Source: Mycobacterium sp. URHB0044 (GTDB lineage Bacteria; Actinomycetota; Actinomycetes; Mycobacteriales; Mycobacteriaceae). From it: 64,000 bases of DNA. Below, piece by piece: positions 16,394 through 24,405 of this stretch (the stretch's first letter is position 1; every line of letters starts with the position of its first letter). The stretch spans positions 186,001-250,000 of the forward strand of contig NZ_JIAW01000002.1 of assembly GCF_000620625.1 (NCBI RefSeq), written 5' to 3'. The notes beneath the pieces were generated by a model. It was not told the DNA's origin. It did not search any database and saw nothing but the letters and a program-made list of their open reading frames with translations. The translations under genes were made by a program, and so were the position numbers.

Positions 16394-17557
16394 TCAGCGG
16401 GTGGTGGGGCTCAATTCGAGGTCGACTGGTTGCGCGCGTTGTCCGAGCAGCTGCGCGGTCTCCCGATGAAGTCGGCCGAAGTTGTAGTACGCGGCGCAGG
16501 CGCCTTCGGGGGAGACCATGCAGGTGCCGATCGGCGTCTCGGGGGTGCACGCGGTCCCGAATACCTTGCACTCCCACGGCTTGATGACGCCCTTGAGGAC
16601 TTCACCGCACTGGCAAGCCTTCGGATCGGCCACCCGTATGCCCGGCATGTCGAATTTCAGCTCGGCGTCGTACTCGGCATAGTCGGCGTGCACCTTCAGT
16701 GCGCTCTGCGAGATGAATCCCAGTCCGCGCCATTCGAAGTGGGGTCGCAGCTCGAACGTCTCGGCCATCAACTTCAACGCCTGGGTGTTGCCCTCCGGCC
16801 GCACGACTCGGGTGTACTGGTTCTCGATTTCGCACCGCCCGTCGCGGATCTGCTCGAGCAGCATGTGCACCGACGCCAGGATGTCGAGTGGTTCGAACCC
16901 TGCGACCACCATGGGTTTTCCGTACACCTCGGAGACGAATCGGTAGGGCCGTAGTCCCACCACCGTCGACACGTGACCGGGTCCGAGGAACCCCGACAGC
17001 CGCAGATCCGGTGACTCCAGGATCGCCTTGATCGGCGGCACGATCGTGACGTGGTTGCAGAACACGCTGAAGTTCTCGACGCCGAGCGTCCGCGCCCGCA
17101 CCAAGGTCACCGCCGTGGAGGGCGCCGTGGTCTCGAAGCCGACGGCGAAGAACACGACGTGGCGGTCGGGATTGTCGATGGCGACCTTGAGCGCGTCGAG
17201 CGGGGAGTACACGAACCGCACGTCCGCCCCGCGTGCCTTCGCCTCGATCAGGTTTCCCTTGGAGCCGGGCACCCGCATCATGTCGCCGAACGTCGTGAAG
17301 ATGACGCCAGGCTGCTCGGCCAGCCACATCGCGTCGTCCACGCGACCCATCGGGATCACGCAGACCGGACAACCCGGGCCATGCACCAACTCGACCGACT
17401 CCGGCAGCAGATGTTCGATGCCGTGGCGGTAGATGGTGTGCGTGTGGCCGCCGCACACTTCCATGAACTTGAAGTGATCACCGGTCGCGAGTTCGGTGAT
17501 CGATTTGACCAGGGCGCGCGCTGCCGCCGGGTCCCGGAATTCGTCGACGAATTTCAT
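16394..17557 (-). CDS. hypD: Hydrogenase maturation protein HypD
   Basis: 387-residue iron-sulfur scaffold that, with HypC, assembles the Fe(CN)2CO group of the [NiFe] site. Conserved elements are all present: CGGHTH with the iron-binding Cys near residue 35, GPGCPVC, the GFETTAP segment, and the C-terminal 4Fe-4S region CQCGEVLKGVIKPWEC followed by further Cys in GTACTP and GTCMVSPEGAC. Length is normal for the family. It lies 17 bases after hypC on the same strand, the usual hypC-hypD pairing. Confidence 0.97.
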   Translation of the reverse strand: MKFVDEFRDPAAARALVKSITELATGDHFKFMEVCGGHTHTIYRHGIEHLLPESVELVHGPGCPVCVIPMGRVDDAMWLAEQPGVIFTTFGDMMRVPGSKGNLIEAKARGADVRFVYSPLDALKVAIDNPDRHVVFFAVGFETTAPSTAVTLVRARTLGVENFSVFCNHVTIVPPIKAILESPDLRLSGFLGPGHVSTVVGLRPYRFVSEVYGKPMVVAGFEPLDILASVHMLLEQIRDGRCEIENQYTRVVRPEGNTQALKLMAETFELRPHFEWRGLGFISQSALKVHADYAEYDAELKFDMPGIRVADPKACQCGEVLKGVIKPWECKVFGTACTPETPIGTCMVSPEGACAAYYNFGRLHRETAQLLGQRAQPVDLELSPTTR

Positions 17558-17574
17558 GTGTGATCCCTTCGGGC

Positions 17575-17847
17575 TCAGGTGATCTCGGACGAGTTGAACG
17601 CTGCGATCTCGTTGACGTAGTCGGCGCCCATCTTCTCGACCTGGTTCAGCGTCATCGCCGCCTCCAGTTCGTCGATCTTGGCCATCGCGAAGCCGACGTG
17701 GACCAACACCCAGTCACCGACCTGCAGATTGTCGTCGGCCAGCAGTCGCACGCTGATGTTCCGCCGCACGCCGTTGACGTCGACCTTGGCCAGGCATTGC
17801 TCGGCGTCGACGATGTCGACGACTTGACCCGGTATCCCAAGACACAT
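17575..17847 (-). CDS. hypC: Hydrogenase maturation chaperone HypC (copy near hypD)
   Basis: 90-residue HypC/HupF chaperone. The mature N-terminus MCLGIPGQV carries the essential Cys2, and GDWVLVHVGFAMAKID is the conserved OB-fold strand. HypC binds HypD during Fe(CN)2CO assembly and then the large-subunit precursor. Frame is open upstream but MCLGIPG fixes the start. It is one of two stand-alone HypC proteins in this locus, the other being at 23526-23774; this copy pairs with hypD and hypE. Confidence 0.95.
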   Translation of the reverse strand: MCLGIPGQVVDIVDAEQCLAKVDVNGVRRNISVRLLADDNLQVGDWVLVHVGFAMAKIDELEAAMTLNQVEKMGADYVNEIAAFNSSEIT

Positions 17848-17860
17848 GGTCGGTCTCCCT

Positions 17861-18961
17861 TCAGCAGATCCGGGGAAGTGGATCGCCGACGAGCATGTCG
17901 ACGATCCGGCTGCCGCCGAACGATGTTCGCAGTGCGACGATGCCGTGCGGTTCTGGCACGATCTCGCCGACGATGGTGGCGGCGGCGCCCTGGGGGTGCG
18001 CGCGCAGCGCGGTAATCGCCGCGTCGGCTTCCTCGGGTGCGACGATCGCGACGAACTTCCCCTCATTGGCGACGTAGAGGGGATCGATGCCGAGCATGTC
18101 GCAGGCGCCGAGGACTTGTGGCTGGATGGGCAGGCTCGACTCGTCGAGGATCAGTGCGAAGGCGCCGTCCTTGACCAGTTCGTTGCACACCGTGCCGACC
18201 CCGCCGCGGGTCGCGTCGCGCATCCACCGCGTCGACGGCGCCGCTGTCATCAGCAGTTCGACTAGTTCGTGCACCGGTGCGGTGTCCGAGGCGATGTCGG
18301 CGTCGATGGCGAGGTCGCCGCGGGCGAGCATGACGGCCATCCCGTGCTCGCCAATCGTTCCCGACAACAACACCTTGTCGCCCGCCCGGACGCGGTCGCG
18401 CCCCAGCCGCCTGCCCGCGGGGATCACTCCGACTCCGGCGGTCGAGATGTACATCCCGTCGGCGGCGCCCTTGCCGACGACCTTCGTGTCACCGGTGACG
18501 ATCTGGACGCCCGCCTTCGCCGCGGCTTCGCTCATGTCGGCGACGATCTCCCGCAGTTCGGCGATCGGAAAACCCTCCTCGATCACGAAGGCCGCCGACA
18601 ACCATTGCGGGTGCGCGCCGGAGACGGCGAGATCGTTGATGGTTCCGTGCACGGCGACATGGCCGATCGAGCCACCGGGAAACCGGCGTGGCGCTACGAC
18701 ATACGAATCGGTGGAGAAGGCCAGGCGCTCACCCGACGGCAGCTGTAGCGCTGCCGCGTCGCCGAGCTGTTCGAGCTCCTCGTTGCGGAAGGCCTCGAGG
18801 AACACCGAATCGACCAGTGCCGCCGACGATTTCCCGCCGGCGCCATGGGCGAGCGTCACCACGTCGTCGAGCAGGCGTGGGCGGCGCTGGCGGAACTCGT
18901 CGATGCGGTTCAGCACCCGGTCTTCGCGTTGGGCGGCGGTCATCGCCTCGGTTGCGCTCAT
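17861..18961 (-). CDS. hypE: Hydrogenase maturation protein HypE
   Basis: 366-residue AIR-synthase-fold enzyme that dehydrates the carbamoylated C-terminal cysteine to a thiocyanate, the cyanide donor. The C-terminus is the required PRIC ending in Cys. Family marks are the Gly-rich HGAGGKSS opening, the FSTDSYVV and GHVAVHGTINDLAVSGA segments, and VTGDTKVV. Start is the ATG in an ATGA overlap with the SIS gene; the frame is open 18 codons further, which I discount. It lies between the SIS protein and hypC. Confidence 0.96.
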   Translation of the reverse strand: MSATEAMTAAQREDRVLNRIDEFRQRRPRLLDDVVTLAHGAGGKSSAALVDSVFLEAFRNEELEQLGDAAALQLPSGERLAFSTDSYVVAPRRFPGGSIGHVAVHGTINDLAVSGAHPQWLSAAFVIEEGFPIAELREIVADMSEAAAKAGVQIVTGDTKVVGKGAADGMYISTAGVGVIPAGRRLGRDRVRAGDKVLLSGTIGEHGMAVMLARGDLAIDADIASDTAPVHELVELLMTAAPSTRWMRDATRGGVGTVCNELVKDGAFALILDESSLPIQPQVLGACDMLGIDPLYVANEGKFVAIVAPEEADAAITALRAHPQGAAATIVGEIVPEPHGIVALRTSFGGSRIVDMLVGDPLPRIC

Positions 18962-19635
18962 CTGGCGTGTGCTCCGTTGCTCCGACGTGCCATGTGTTCC
19001 TGGGCCACCGACCACAGCCGGTAGCCGAGCAGCGCGTGGCTTTCCTGAATGCGGTGAATGCTCTGGCTGTGCACGGTGAAACAGAAGTCGAGCTCCTCGG
19101 CGACGGCCATCCGGCCGCCGTCATGGCCGGAGAAGCCGATGGTCAGCAGGCCCCGCTGCTTTGCCTCGGTGATCGCCGTCATCAGGTCCGCCGAGCTTCC
19201 CGACGTCGACAGTGCGATCGCGACGTCGCGGTCGCGGGAGTGGGCGATGAGCTGTCGCTTGAAGATCAGCTCGAATCCGACGTCGTTGCCCAGCGCGGTC
19301 ACCACGGCTTCGTCGGCGGCCAGCGACCACGCCGCGACTGGGCGACCCCTGGCTGGGCGGCTGAAGAGTGAAGCGAGCGTGGCGGCGTCGGTAGAACTGC
19401 CGCCGTTGCCGAAGGTGTACAGCCGACCGCCACGGCCGAATCTCTCGGCCATTTCGGTTCCCGCCGCGGCCAATTGGTCGCCGTACTCGTCGAGCGAGGC
19501 GGTCTGCAGCTGGGCGCTTTCGGCGGCCTTGCTCCTCGCCGACGACGCCAGGTCGTCGAGCAGGCTGGTGGCATCGGTCTCTTCCGCGTCGATGAACGGG
19601 TAGAGAAAACCGGTCGACTCCGTCTCCTGGCTCAT
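18958..19635 (-). CDS. SIS-domain protein of the hydrogenase locus (GmhA-like)
   Basis: 225-residue protein with one SIS sugar-isomerase fold. The phospho-sugar loop is visible as FGNGGSSTDAATLASLF, near residues 70-86, and LSTSGSSADLM is the second SIS loop. It resembles sedoheptulose-7-phosphate isomerase, but a heptose pathway is not expected here and its fixed place inside the hyp genes argues for a role tied to hydrogenase assembly; that is inference. Both ends overlap neighbours (ATGA with hypE; ATGA with the fusion gene at 19632), so its expression is coupled to both. Confidence 0.8.
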   Translation of the reverse strand: MSQETESTGFLYPFIDAEETDATSLLDDLASSARSKAAESAQLQTASLDEYGDQLAAAGTEMAERFGRGGRLYTFGNGGSSTDAATLASLFSRPARGRPVAAWSLAADEAVVTALGNDVGFELIFKRQLIAHSRDRDVAIALSTSGSSADLMTAITEAKQRGLLTIGFSGHDGGRMAVAEELDFCFTVHSQSIHRIQESHALLGYRLWSVAQEHMARRSNGAHAR

Positions 19636-20375
19636 CGGTCGGCCTCCTCGTCGTGGAGGCGGGTGATCGCCGCTCCTGCGTGCACCAGCACCAGGTCGTT
19701 GGGGGAAACGGTTCCCAGCAGCGTGACGTCGACCCATTCCTCGCCGCCTGCGGTGCGCACCAACGCCGGTTCCGAAGCGTCGGATGGTGCCAGCAGGACC
19801 TCGCCGAGCCGGCCCTCGTCGCCACAGGTGATGCAGACGTTCTCGGCGCACTGGTCGGCCGCCGGTTTCAGCAGTCCGGGATGTTCGAAGCAGACATGGG
19901 TGAGTTCCCACAGCAGGTGATAGAGCAACACGAACCGTCCCGTGGCGGGCACCATCGGATCGTCCGAATCGACCCACAGGACATGGTTGGCGGCGCCGGC
20001 GGGTGGGCGTGGACCGGAGCCGATCCAGATCGTCGTGACACCCCATGCGGTGGCGCGCCGCATCGCGTCGACGACCATCGGCTGGTCTGCCGAGGCGACC
20101 GCGAGCAACAGGTCACCGGGCTGGCTCGCGACGCGGGCCTGCGCCACCGGGTCGGGCTCGACGAGCGCGACGGAGGGCAGCGCGCGCTTGCCCATGATCA
20201 CCGGGTGCACGAATTCGACTGCAACGTGGTGTGCGTGCGGTTCCCACTGGGGTGAGATGACCCACAGCGTCGCGCCGTCGTGGAACCGGCGGGCGACGTC
20301 CAGCGCCGCCGCGGCGAGATCGGCGGAAAGCTCCACGCCGACGAAGGTCGCACCGGGTTGCTCGGTAACCGTCAT
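19632..20375 (-). CDS. SIS-like / HypC-like fusion protein (HupF-type)
   Basis: 247 residues in two parts. Residues about 1-170 look like a degenerate SIS or Rossmann-like domain (GDLLLAVASADQPMV, RATAWGVTTIWIGSG). Residues about 180-247 resemble HypC: a Cys-containing start (NVCITCGDEGRLGEV), a central strand pair and NDLVLVHAGAAITRL, the equivalent of GDWVLVHVGFA in HypC. Two cysteines in CITC replace the N-terminal MCLG. This arrangement is seen in hydrogenase loci of actinobacteria but its role is not established. ATG 20375 is preferred because AGGGGG precedes it; GTG 20393 is possible. Confidence 0.75.
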   Translation of the reverse strand: MTVTEQPGATFVGVELSADLAAAALDVARRFHDGATLWVISPQWEPHAHHVAVEFVHPVIMGKRALPSVALVEPDPVAQARVASQPGDLLLAVASADQPMVVDAMRRATAWGVTTIWIGSGPRPPAGAANHVLWVDSDDPMVPATGRFVLLYHLLWELTHVCFEHPGLLKPAADQCAENVCITCGDEGRLGEVLLAPSDASEPALVRTAGGEEWVDVTLLGTVSPNDLVLVHAGAAITRLHDEEADR

Positions 20376-20481
20376 TGGCGACACCCCCTGCACGTTGCTG
20401 AGATCCAGTGTCCTCCGGTGCCGCGAGTAATGAATGGTTTTGGCAGGCCTAGTCGTTTCTCGCGTCCGGTTGCCTCGTATC

Positions 20482-21234
20482 TCATCGTCTTTGCTCCGCC
20501 CGGGCGCCGTTCACCACGTCCAAGGCCGTCTGCGTTGCGTCGCGTAGAGCCGCTGCCTCCGATTCAGTGAGGGCGCCGCACACCCAGTCCCAGTGAGCGG
20601 CAACGACGTCACCGGATCGCGGCGCGGCGATCAGCGAGGCATCGGCCTTGCGCCACCGCACGCGCTCGTGGCTGGCCTCGCCGAGTGCGATGACGGCGCC
20701 ATCGAACGTCAGCGGTCGCGACAGCACCACGGCGTGGTCACCCTCGATGGCATCCACGGTGCCCCAGCGAATTCGACAGTCCTGCAACACCTTGAGCGCG
20801 GTGGCGGAATCACGGTCGAGGAAGCGCACCCACGGGTAGACGACGAAGACGTGGAAACTGTGGTGCGCTCGGATGCCCGTCGACACCGGCAGGTCGTCGA
20901 GCAGTCCGGTGACCTGCCCCTCGAACGCCCGCCGCAACCCCGTCAGCAGTGTTCCGGGGTCGACCCGATCGAGCAGTGGACCACCGACCCAGTAGGCGCC
21001 GACCACCTCCGCGTCGAGCGCATCCGCCGAACCGGCCGCGTCGGCGATGGCCCTCAGGTACGGCCATGCCCCGTCGAAGGCCTTGGCGTGCGCTGCCACT
21101 CGTGACGGGTCGTCGGCACGCAACAGCACGTCGGCGTCGGCCGGCCCGCAGTAGCCGAGCTCGTTCGGGGGGAACGCGTATTGGGCGAACAACGCGTATC
21201 CGGCAGGCACTCGCTGGTCGGGCATCAAGGTCAT
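20482..21234 (-). CDS. Hydrogenase-locus protein, DUF6390-like
   Basis: 250-residue soluble protein with an opening GYALFAQYAFPPNELGYCGPADADVLL, a central HHSFHVFVVYPWVRFL motif with paired His, and a C-terminal DWVCGALTESEA element. It resembles the actinobacterial family labelled DUF6390, which is found in group 1h hydrogenase clusters; the family name is from memory and could be wrong. No catalytic signature is certain. It lies 3 bases after the hypF stop side on the same strand, in the maturation part of the operon, so a role in assembly or insertion is inferred. Confidence 0.65.
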   Translation of the reverse strand: MTLMPDQRVPAGYALFAQYAFPPNELGYCGPADADVLLRADDPSRVAAHAKAFDGAWPYLRAIADAAGSADALDAEVVGAYWVGGPLLDRVDPGTLLTGLRRAFEGQVTGLLDDLPVSTGIRAHHSFHVFVVYPWVRFLDRDSATALKVLQDCRIRWGTVDAIEGDHAVVLSRPLTFDGAVIALGEASHERVRWRKADASLIAAPRSGDVVAAHWDWVCGALTESEAAALRDATQTALDVVNGARAEQRR

Positions 21235-21237
21235 CGT

Positions 21238-23529
21238 CTACCCCGCATTCCCGACCAACAGCTGACCAAGCGCCAGGCCGCCGTCGTTGGGTGGCACGTG
21301 CCGATGCGTGATCACGCGGAAACCCTTGCCGCGCAGGCAGTCCAGGGTCAGATGCAGCAGCAGCGCGTTCTGGAACACCCCACCGGACAGCGCCACCGTA
21401 CGGTCACTGGCCTCGTCGAGGCCTGCGAGCTCGACCACCAACGCCGCGACGGCGCGATGGAACCGGGCCCCGATCACGGCGGGCGTCGCACCGGCGCGCA
21501 GGTCGGCGATGACGGCCGCGAGCACGGGCCCCGGGTCGACGACCACCGCCGACGGTTGCCCGGAGTCGAGGGTGAACGAATAGCTTCTCTCGCCCGGGTC
21601 GGCCGCCCGGGACAGACCTTCCAGCTCGATCGCGGCCTGCGCCTCGGACGCCACCACGTGACGGACGCCGACCAACGCGGACACCGCGTCGAACAGTCGG
21701 CCCATGCTCGAGGTGGGCACGCAGCCAACACCGTTCTCCAGTTGAAGCGCCAGCACGCGGCGCTCGTCGGCGGGGCACGCGGCCACCGGCGGCAGGTCCT
21801 CGTCCCACGGCAGGCCGGCAGCCCAGAGATGCGCGAGCGCCATCCGGTAGGGACGCAGCACGCTGACGTCACCGCCGGCCAGCGGCACGTACTTCAGGTG
21901 CGCCAGCCGTTGGTAGCCCTTGTAGTCGGCAAGCAGGACCTCGCCACCCCACACCGCGCCGTCCGGACCGTATCCGGTCCCGTCGAACGCGAAGCCGCAC
22001 ACCGGCTCCGAACCGTCCAGTCCGTGTTCGGCCATCACCGCCGCGACGTGCGCGTGGTGGTGCTGCACCAACCGGACCGGCCGATCGCCGGCGTGCCGCT
22101 CCGCCCACGAGGTCGACCGGTAGCCGGGATGTGCGTCGGCCACGATGACCTCGGGTACGACGCCGGTCAGCGCTTCCATGTGCCGCTCGGCTGCCCCGAA
22201 GGCGGACAGGGTAGCCACGTCGTCCATGTCACCGATGTGTTGACTCAGCCAGGCGTACTTGCGCTCTGCCACGGCGAACGTGTTCTTCAGATCCGCGCCG
22301 ACGGCCAACGTGGGGGGCACGGCCACCGGAAGCGCTACGGGTAGCGGCGCGTAACCGCGGGAGCGGCGGATCGGGAGTACGGCACCGTCGACGACGCGGA
22401 TCACGGAGTCATCGCAGGGCACCAGGATGTCCCTGTCGTGCATCAGCCAGCCGTCGGCGAGGTGGGTCAGTCGGTCGATCGCGTCGTCGTCGGCGTAGCA
22501 GATCGGTTCGCCGCCGAGATTGCCCGACGTCATGACCAAGGTGCGCGGCCCCGGTTCGTCGCCCGGCAGTCCGAACAGCAGGACGTGCAACGGCGTGTAG
22601 GCGAGCAGCACACCGAGGTCGGGGTTGTTCGGTGCCACCGCGTCGGCGACATCGCTTCCCGTCCGCCTGGGGAGCAGCACGATGGGGCGCTGCGGGCTGG
22701 CCAGTACCCGCGCCGCGGCGTCGTCGATCGTCGCGATCGTCCGTGCCGCCGCGACGTCCGGCACCATCACCGCGAAGGGCTTGTCGCCGCGGCGCTTTCG
22801 TCGCCGCAGTTCCGTGACCGCCTGTTCGTCAGCGGCGTCGCAGGCGAGGTGGTAGCCGCCGACGCCCTTGACCGCGAGTACGCCGCCCTCGCGGAGCAGT
22901 CGTCGGGCGGCCTGGAGTCCGGCGTCTCCATTCGTCAGTCGACCGTCGCGGTCGCGGTAACGCAGCGTGGGTCCGCACGCCGGGCAGCACACCGGCTGGG
23001 CGTGGAATCGGCGGTCGGCGGGATCGGTGTATTCGCGGGCGCAGTCCGCGCACATCGTGAACGACGCCATCGTGGTGGCGGCGCGGTCATAGGGCAGGGA
23101 GCCGATGATGGTGAATCGCGGGCCGCAGTTGGTGCAGTTGACGAACGGGTGGCGGTACCGACGGTCGTTGTGGTCACGTTGTTCGGCGGCGCACTCGGCG
23201 CACATGGCGATGTCGGGGGAGGCGAGCGTACGGCTTCCAGTGGATCGTGAACTGTCACCGATGACGAATCCGGTACCGCCGACGAGCGGGATCGCTTCGG
23301 TGTCAACGGCTTCGACGACGGCCAGGGGAGGTGGTCGGTTTCGCAGCGCGCCGAGGAAGTCATCGACGTCTTCGGGGCTGCCCTCGATTTCGATGATCGC
23401 GCCGGAGCTGTCGTTGCGCACCGACCCGGACAGACCCAGAGCGGCAGCGGTGGTGTAGACGAACGGCCGGAAGCCGACCCCCTGGACGACGCCGTGCACG
23501 CGTGCGCGCAGTCGGCGGCGGTCGGTCAT
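21238..23529 (-). CDS. hypF: Carbamoyltransferase HypF
   Basis: 763-residue enzyme that makes the cyanide precursor from carbamoyl phosphate and passes it to HypE. Domains in order are an acylphosphatase domain (about 1-90, VHGVVQGVGFRPFVY), two zinc fingers (CAECAAEQ..CTNCGPRF and CADCAREY..CPACGP), a YrdC-like domain (GGVLAVKGVGGYHLACDA), and a Kae1-like C-terminal domain with the metal-binding HHHAH motif (VQHHHAHVAAVMAEHG). Length is normal. Start MTDRRRLRARVHG at 23529 forms an ATGA overlap with the upstream hypC stop; in-frame codons before it lie inside hypC. Confidence 0.97.
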   Translation of the reverse strand: MTDRRRLRARVHGVVQGVGFRPFVYTTAAALGLSGSVRNDSSGAIIEIEGSPEDVDDFLGALRNRPPPLAVVEAVDTEAIPLVGGTGFVIGDSSRSTGSRTLASPDIAMCAECAAEQRDHNDRRYRHPFVNCTNCGPRFTIIGSLPYDRAATTMASFTMCADCAREYTDPADRRFHAQPVCCPACGPTLRYRDRDGRLTNGDAGLQAARRLLREGGVLAVKGVGGYHLACDAADEQAVTELRRRKRRGDKPFAVMVPDVAAARTIATIDDAAARVLASPQRPIVLLPRRTGSDVADAVAPNNPDLGVLLAYTPLHVLLFGLPGDEPGPRTLVMTSGNLGGEPICYADDDAIDRLTHLADGWLMHDRDILVPCDDSVIRVVDGAVLPIRRSRGYAPLPVALPVAVPPTLAVGADLKNTFAVAERKYAWLSQHIGDMDDVATLSAFGAAERHMEALTGVVPEVIVADAHPGYRSTSWAERHAGDRPVRLVQHHHAHVAAVMAEHGLDGSEPVCGFAFDGTGYGPDGAVWGGEVLLADYKGYQRLAHLKYVPLAGGDVSVLRPYRMALAHLWAAGLPWDEDLPPVAACPADERRVLALQLENGVGCVPTSSMGRLFDAVSALVGVRHVVASEAQAAIELEGLSRAADPGERSYSFTLDSGQPSAVVVDPGPVLAAVIADLRAGATPAVIGARFHRAVAALVVELAGLDEASDRTVALSGGVFQNALLLHLTLDCLRGKGFRVITHRHVPPNDGGLALGQLLVGNAG

Positions 23530-23774
23530 GGTGCGTCCTCGCGGCCGCGCCCCATCAGTTCGAGACCGGCCATCGCGGCATCGGCCCCTGCCTCGTCGGT
23601 CTTTTCGACGACGAAGCCCATGTGGATGATGACCCAGTCGCCGGGCGCGAACGTCTCCTCGGGCAGCATGCCGACGTTGACCTTGCGCTGCTGGCCGGAG
23701 ACGTCGACGAGCGCCAGTTGTCCGCCGTAACCCTCGAGCATCCCGACGACTCGACCCGGAATCCCCAGACACAT
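23526..23774 (-). CDS. hypC: Hydrogenase maturation chaperone HypC (copy near hypF)
   Basis: 82 residues starting MCLGIPGRVVGM with Cys2, and GDWVIIHMGFVVEKTD as the conserved strand. It is a second HypC family member in the same operon, only partly similar to the 90-residue copy at 17575. Loci with two HypC-type proteins often split the roles between the HypCD scaffold and delivery to the large subunit; which is which cannot be told here. It overlaps hypF by ATGA and follows the protease gene by 3 bases. Confidence 0.95.
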   Translation of the reverse strand: MCLGIPGRVVGMLEGYGGQLALVDVSGQQRKVNVGMLPEETFAPGDWVIIHMGFVVEKTDEAGADAAMAGLELMGRGREDAP

Positions 23775-23777
23775 GGC

Positions 23778-24320
23778 TCAGACCTCCCGTACCGACATGG
23801 TGTTACGCGCCAACAGTTGCGTCACCACCTCCTCGACCAGGCCGACCGCCCTGGGGACGGCGGCCGCTACCCCTTCCGACAGACCAATGCCCTCCGCCAC
23901 GTCTTCCACCTCGCAGCCCACCACGACGGTGTGTGGCGGCGAACCGCCGAGCGCGTTCAGGCTGGCGAAGACGGTTTGGGGATCCATGGCGTGGGCATCG
24001 AGACCGGTTGTAGTCGAGAGGGTTTCGTGTTCGGCCGTGAAGACGTGCAGGCTGCCTGGTGCGCCTCGGCTGGGTACGGCGTCGACCAAGACCAGCGCGT
24101 CCCAGCCGTCGAGGAGATCGTAGGCCAGGTGCATCCCGCGGATGCCGTAGTCCGTGACCCGGACGTCCGGGCTCGCGGGGCGCTGCCAGACGTGGCGCAG
24201 CACCTCGGGGCCGAAGCCGTCGTCTCCGAGGAAGATGTTGCCGATGCCGGCTACCAGAATTCCGGGCGTGACGTCACCAGACCCGTTACATCCGGCGCAT
24301 CTTGAGATAGCGACGTGCAT
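23778..24320 (-). CDS. Hydrogenase maturation protease
   Basis: 180-residue HycI/HybD-family endopeptidase that removes the C-terminal extension of the large subunit after nickel insertion. The opening GILVAGIGNIFLGDDGFGPEV holds the nickel-sensing acidic residue in GDDGFG; DALVLVDAV holds the second conserved Asp and a third ligand, His, lies in DAHAMDP. The ATG at 24320 makes a 35-base overlap with the 39-residue peptide gene; no nearer ATG, GTG or TTG in frame was found before GILVAG, so this start is kept. Its substrate is expected to be HhyL. Confidence 0.9.
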   Translation of the reverse strand: MHVAISRCAGCNGSGDVTPGILVAGIGNIFLGDDGFGPEVLRHVWQRPASPDVRVTDYGIRGMHLAYDLLDGWDALVLVDAVPSRGAPGSLHVFTAEHETLSTTTGLDAHAMDPQTVFASLNALGGSPPHTVVVGCEVEDVAEGIGLSEGVAAAVPRAVGLVEEVVTQLLARNTMSVREV

Positions 24321-24405
24321 CCGGGATGGATCGCAAGCCAACCACCAGCCCACCAATCACCACCAGCCCTACCGCCGCTACGGCGACGTAACCTACTGTT
24401 GCCAT
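24286..24405 (-). CDS. 39-residue membrane peptide of the hydrogenase operon (DUF6893-like)
   Basis: A short gene between the 447-residue protein and the protease. It encodes one hydrophobic helix (about residues 4-24, alternating Val, Ala, Gly, Leu) followed by a positively charged tail RSIPDARRYLKMRRM. This matches the small actinobacterial family I recall as DUF6893, found in hydrogenase clusters; that name should be verified. Its ends overlap both neighbours (13 bases with the upstream gene, 35 with the protease), which supports it as a translated part of the operon. The charge pattern predicts N-outside, C-inside. A role in membrane attachment of the hydrogenase is possible but not shown. 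Confidence 0.65.
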   Translation of the reverse strand: MATVGYVAVAAVGLVVIGGLVVGLRSIPDARRYLKMRRM

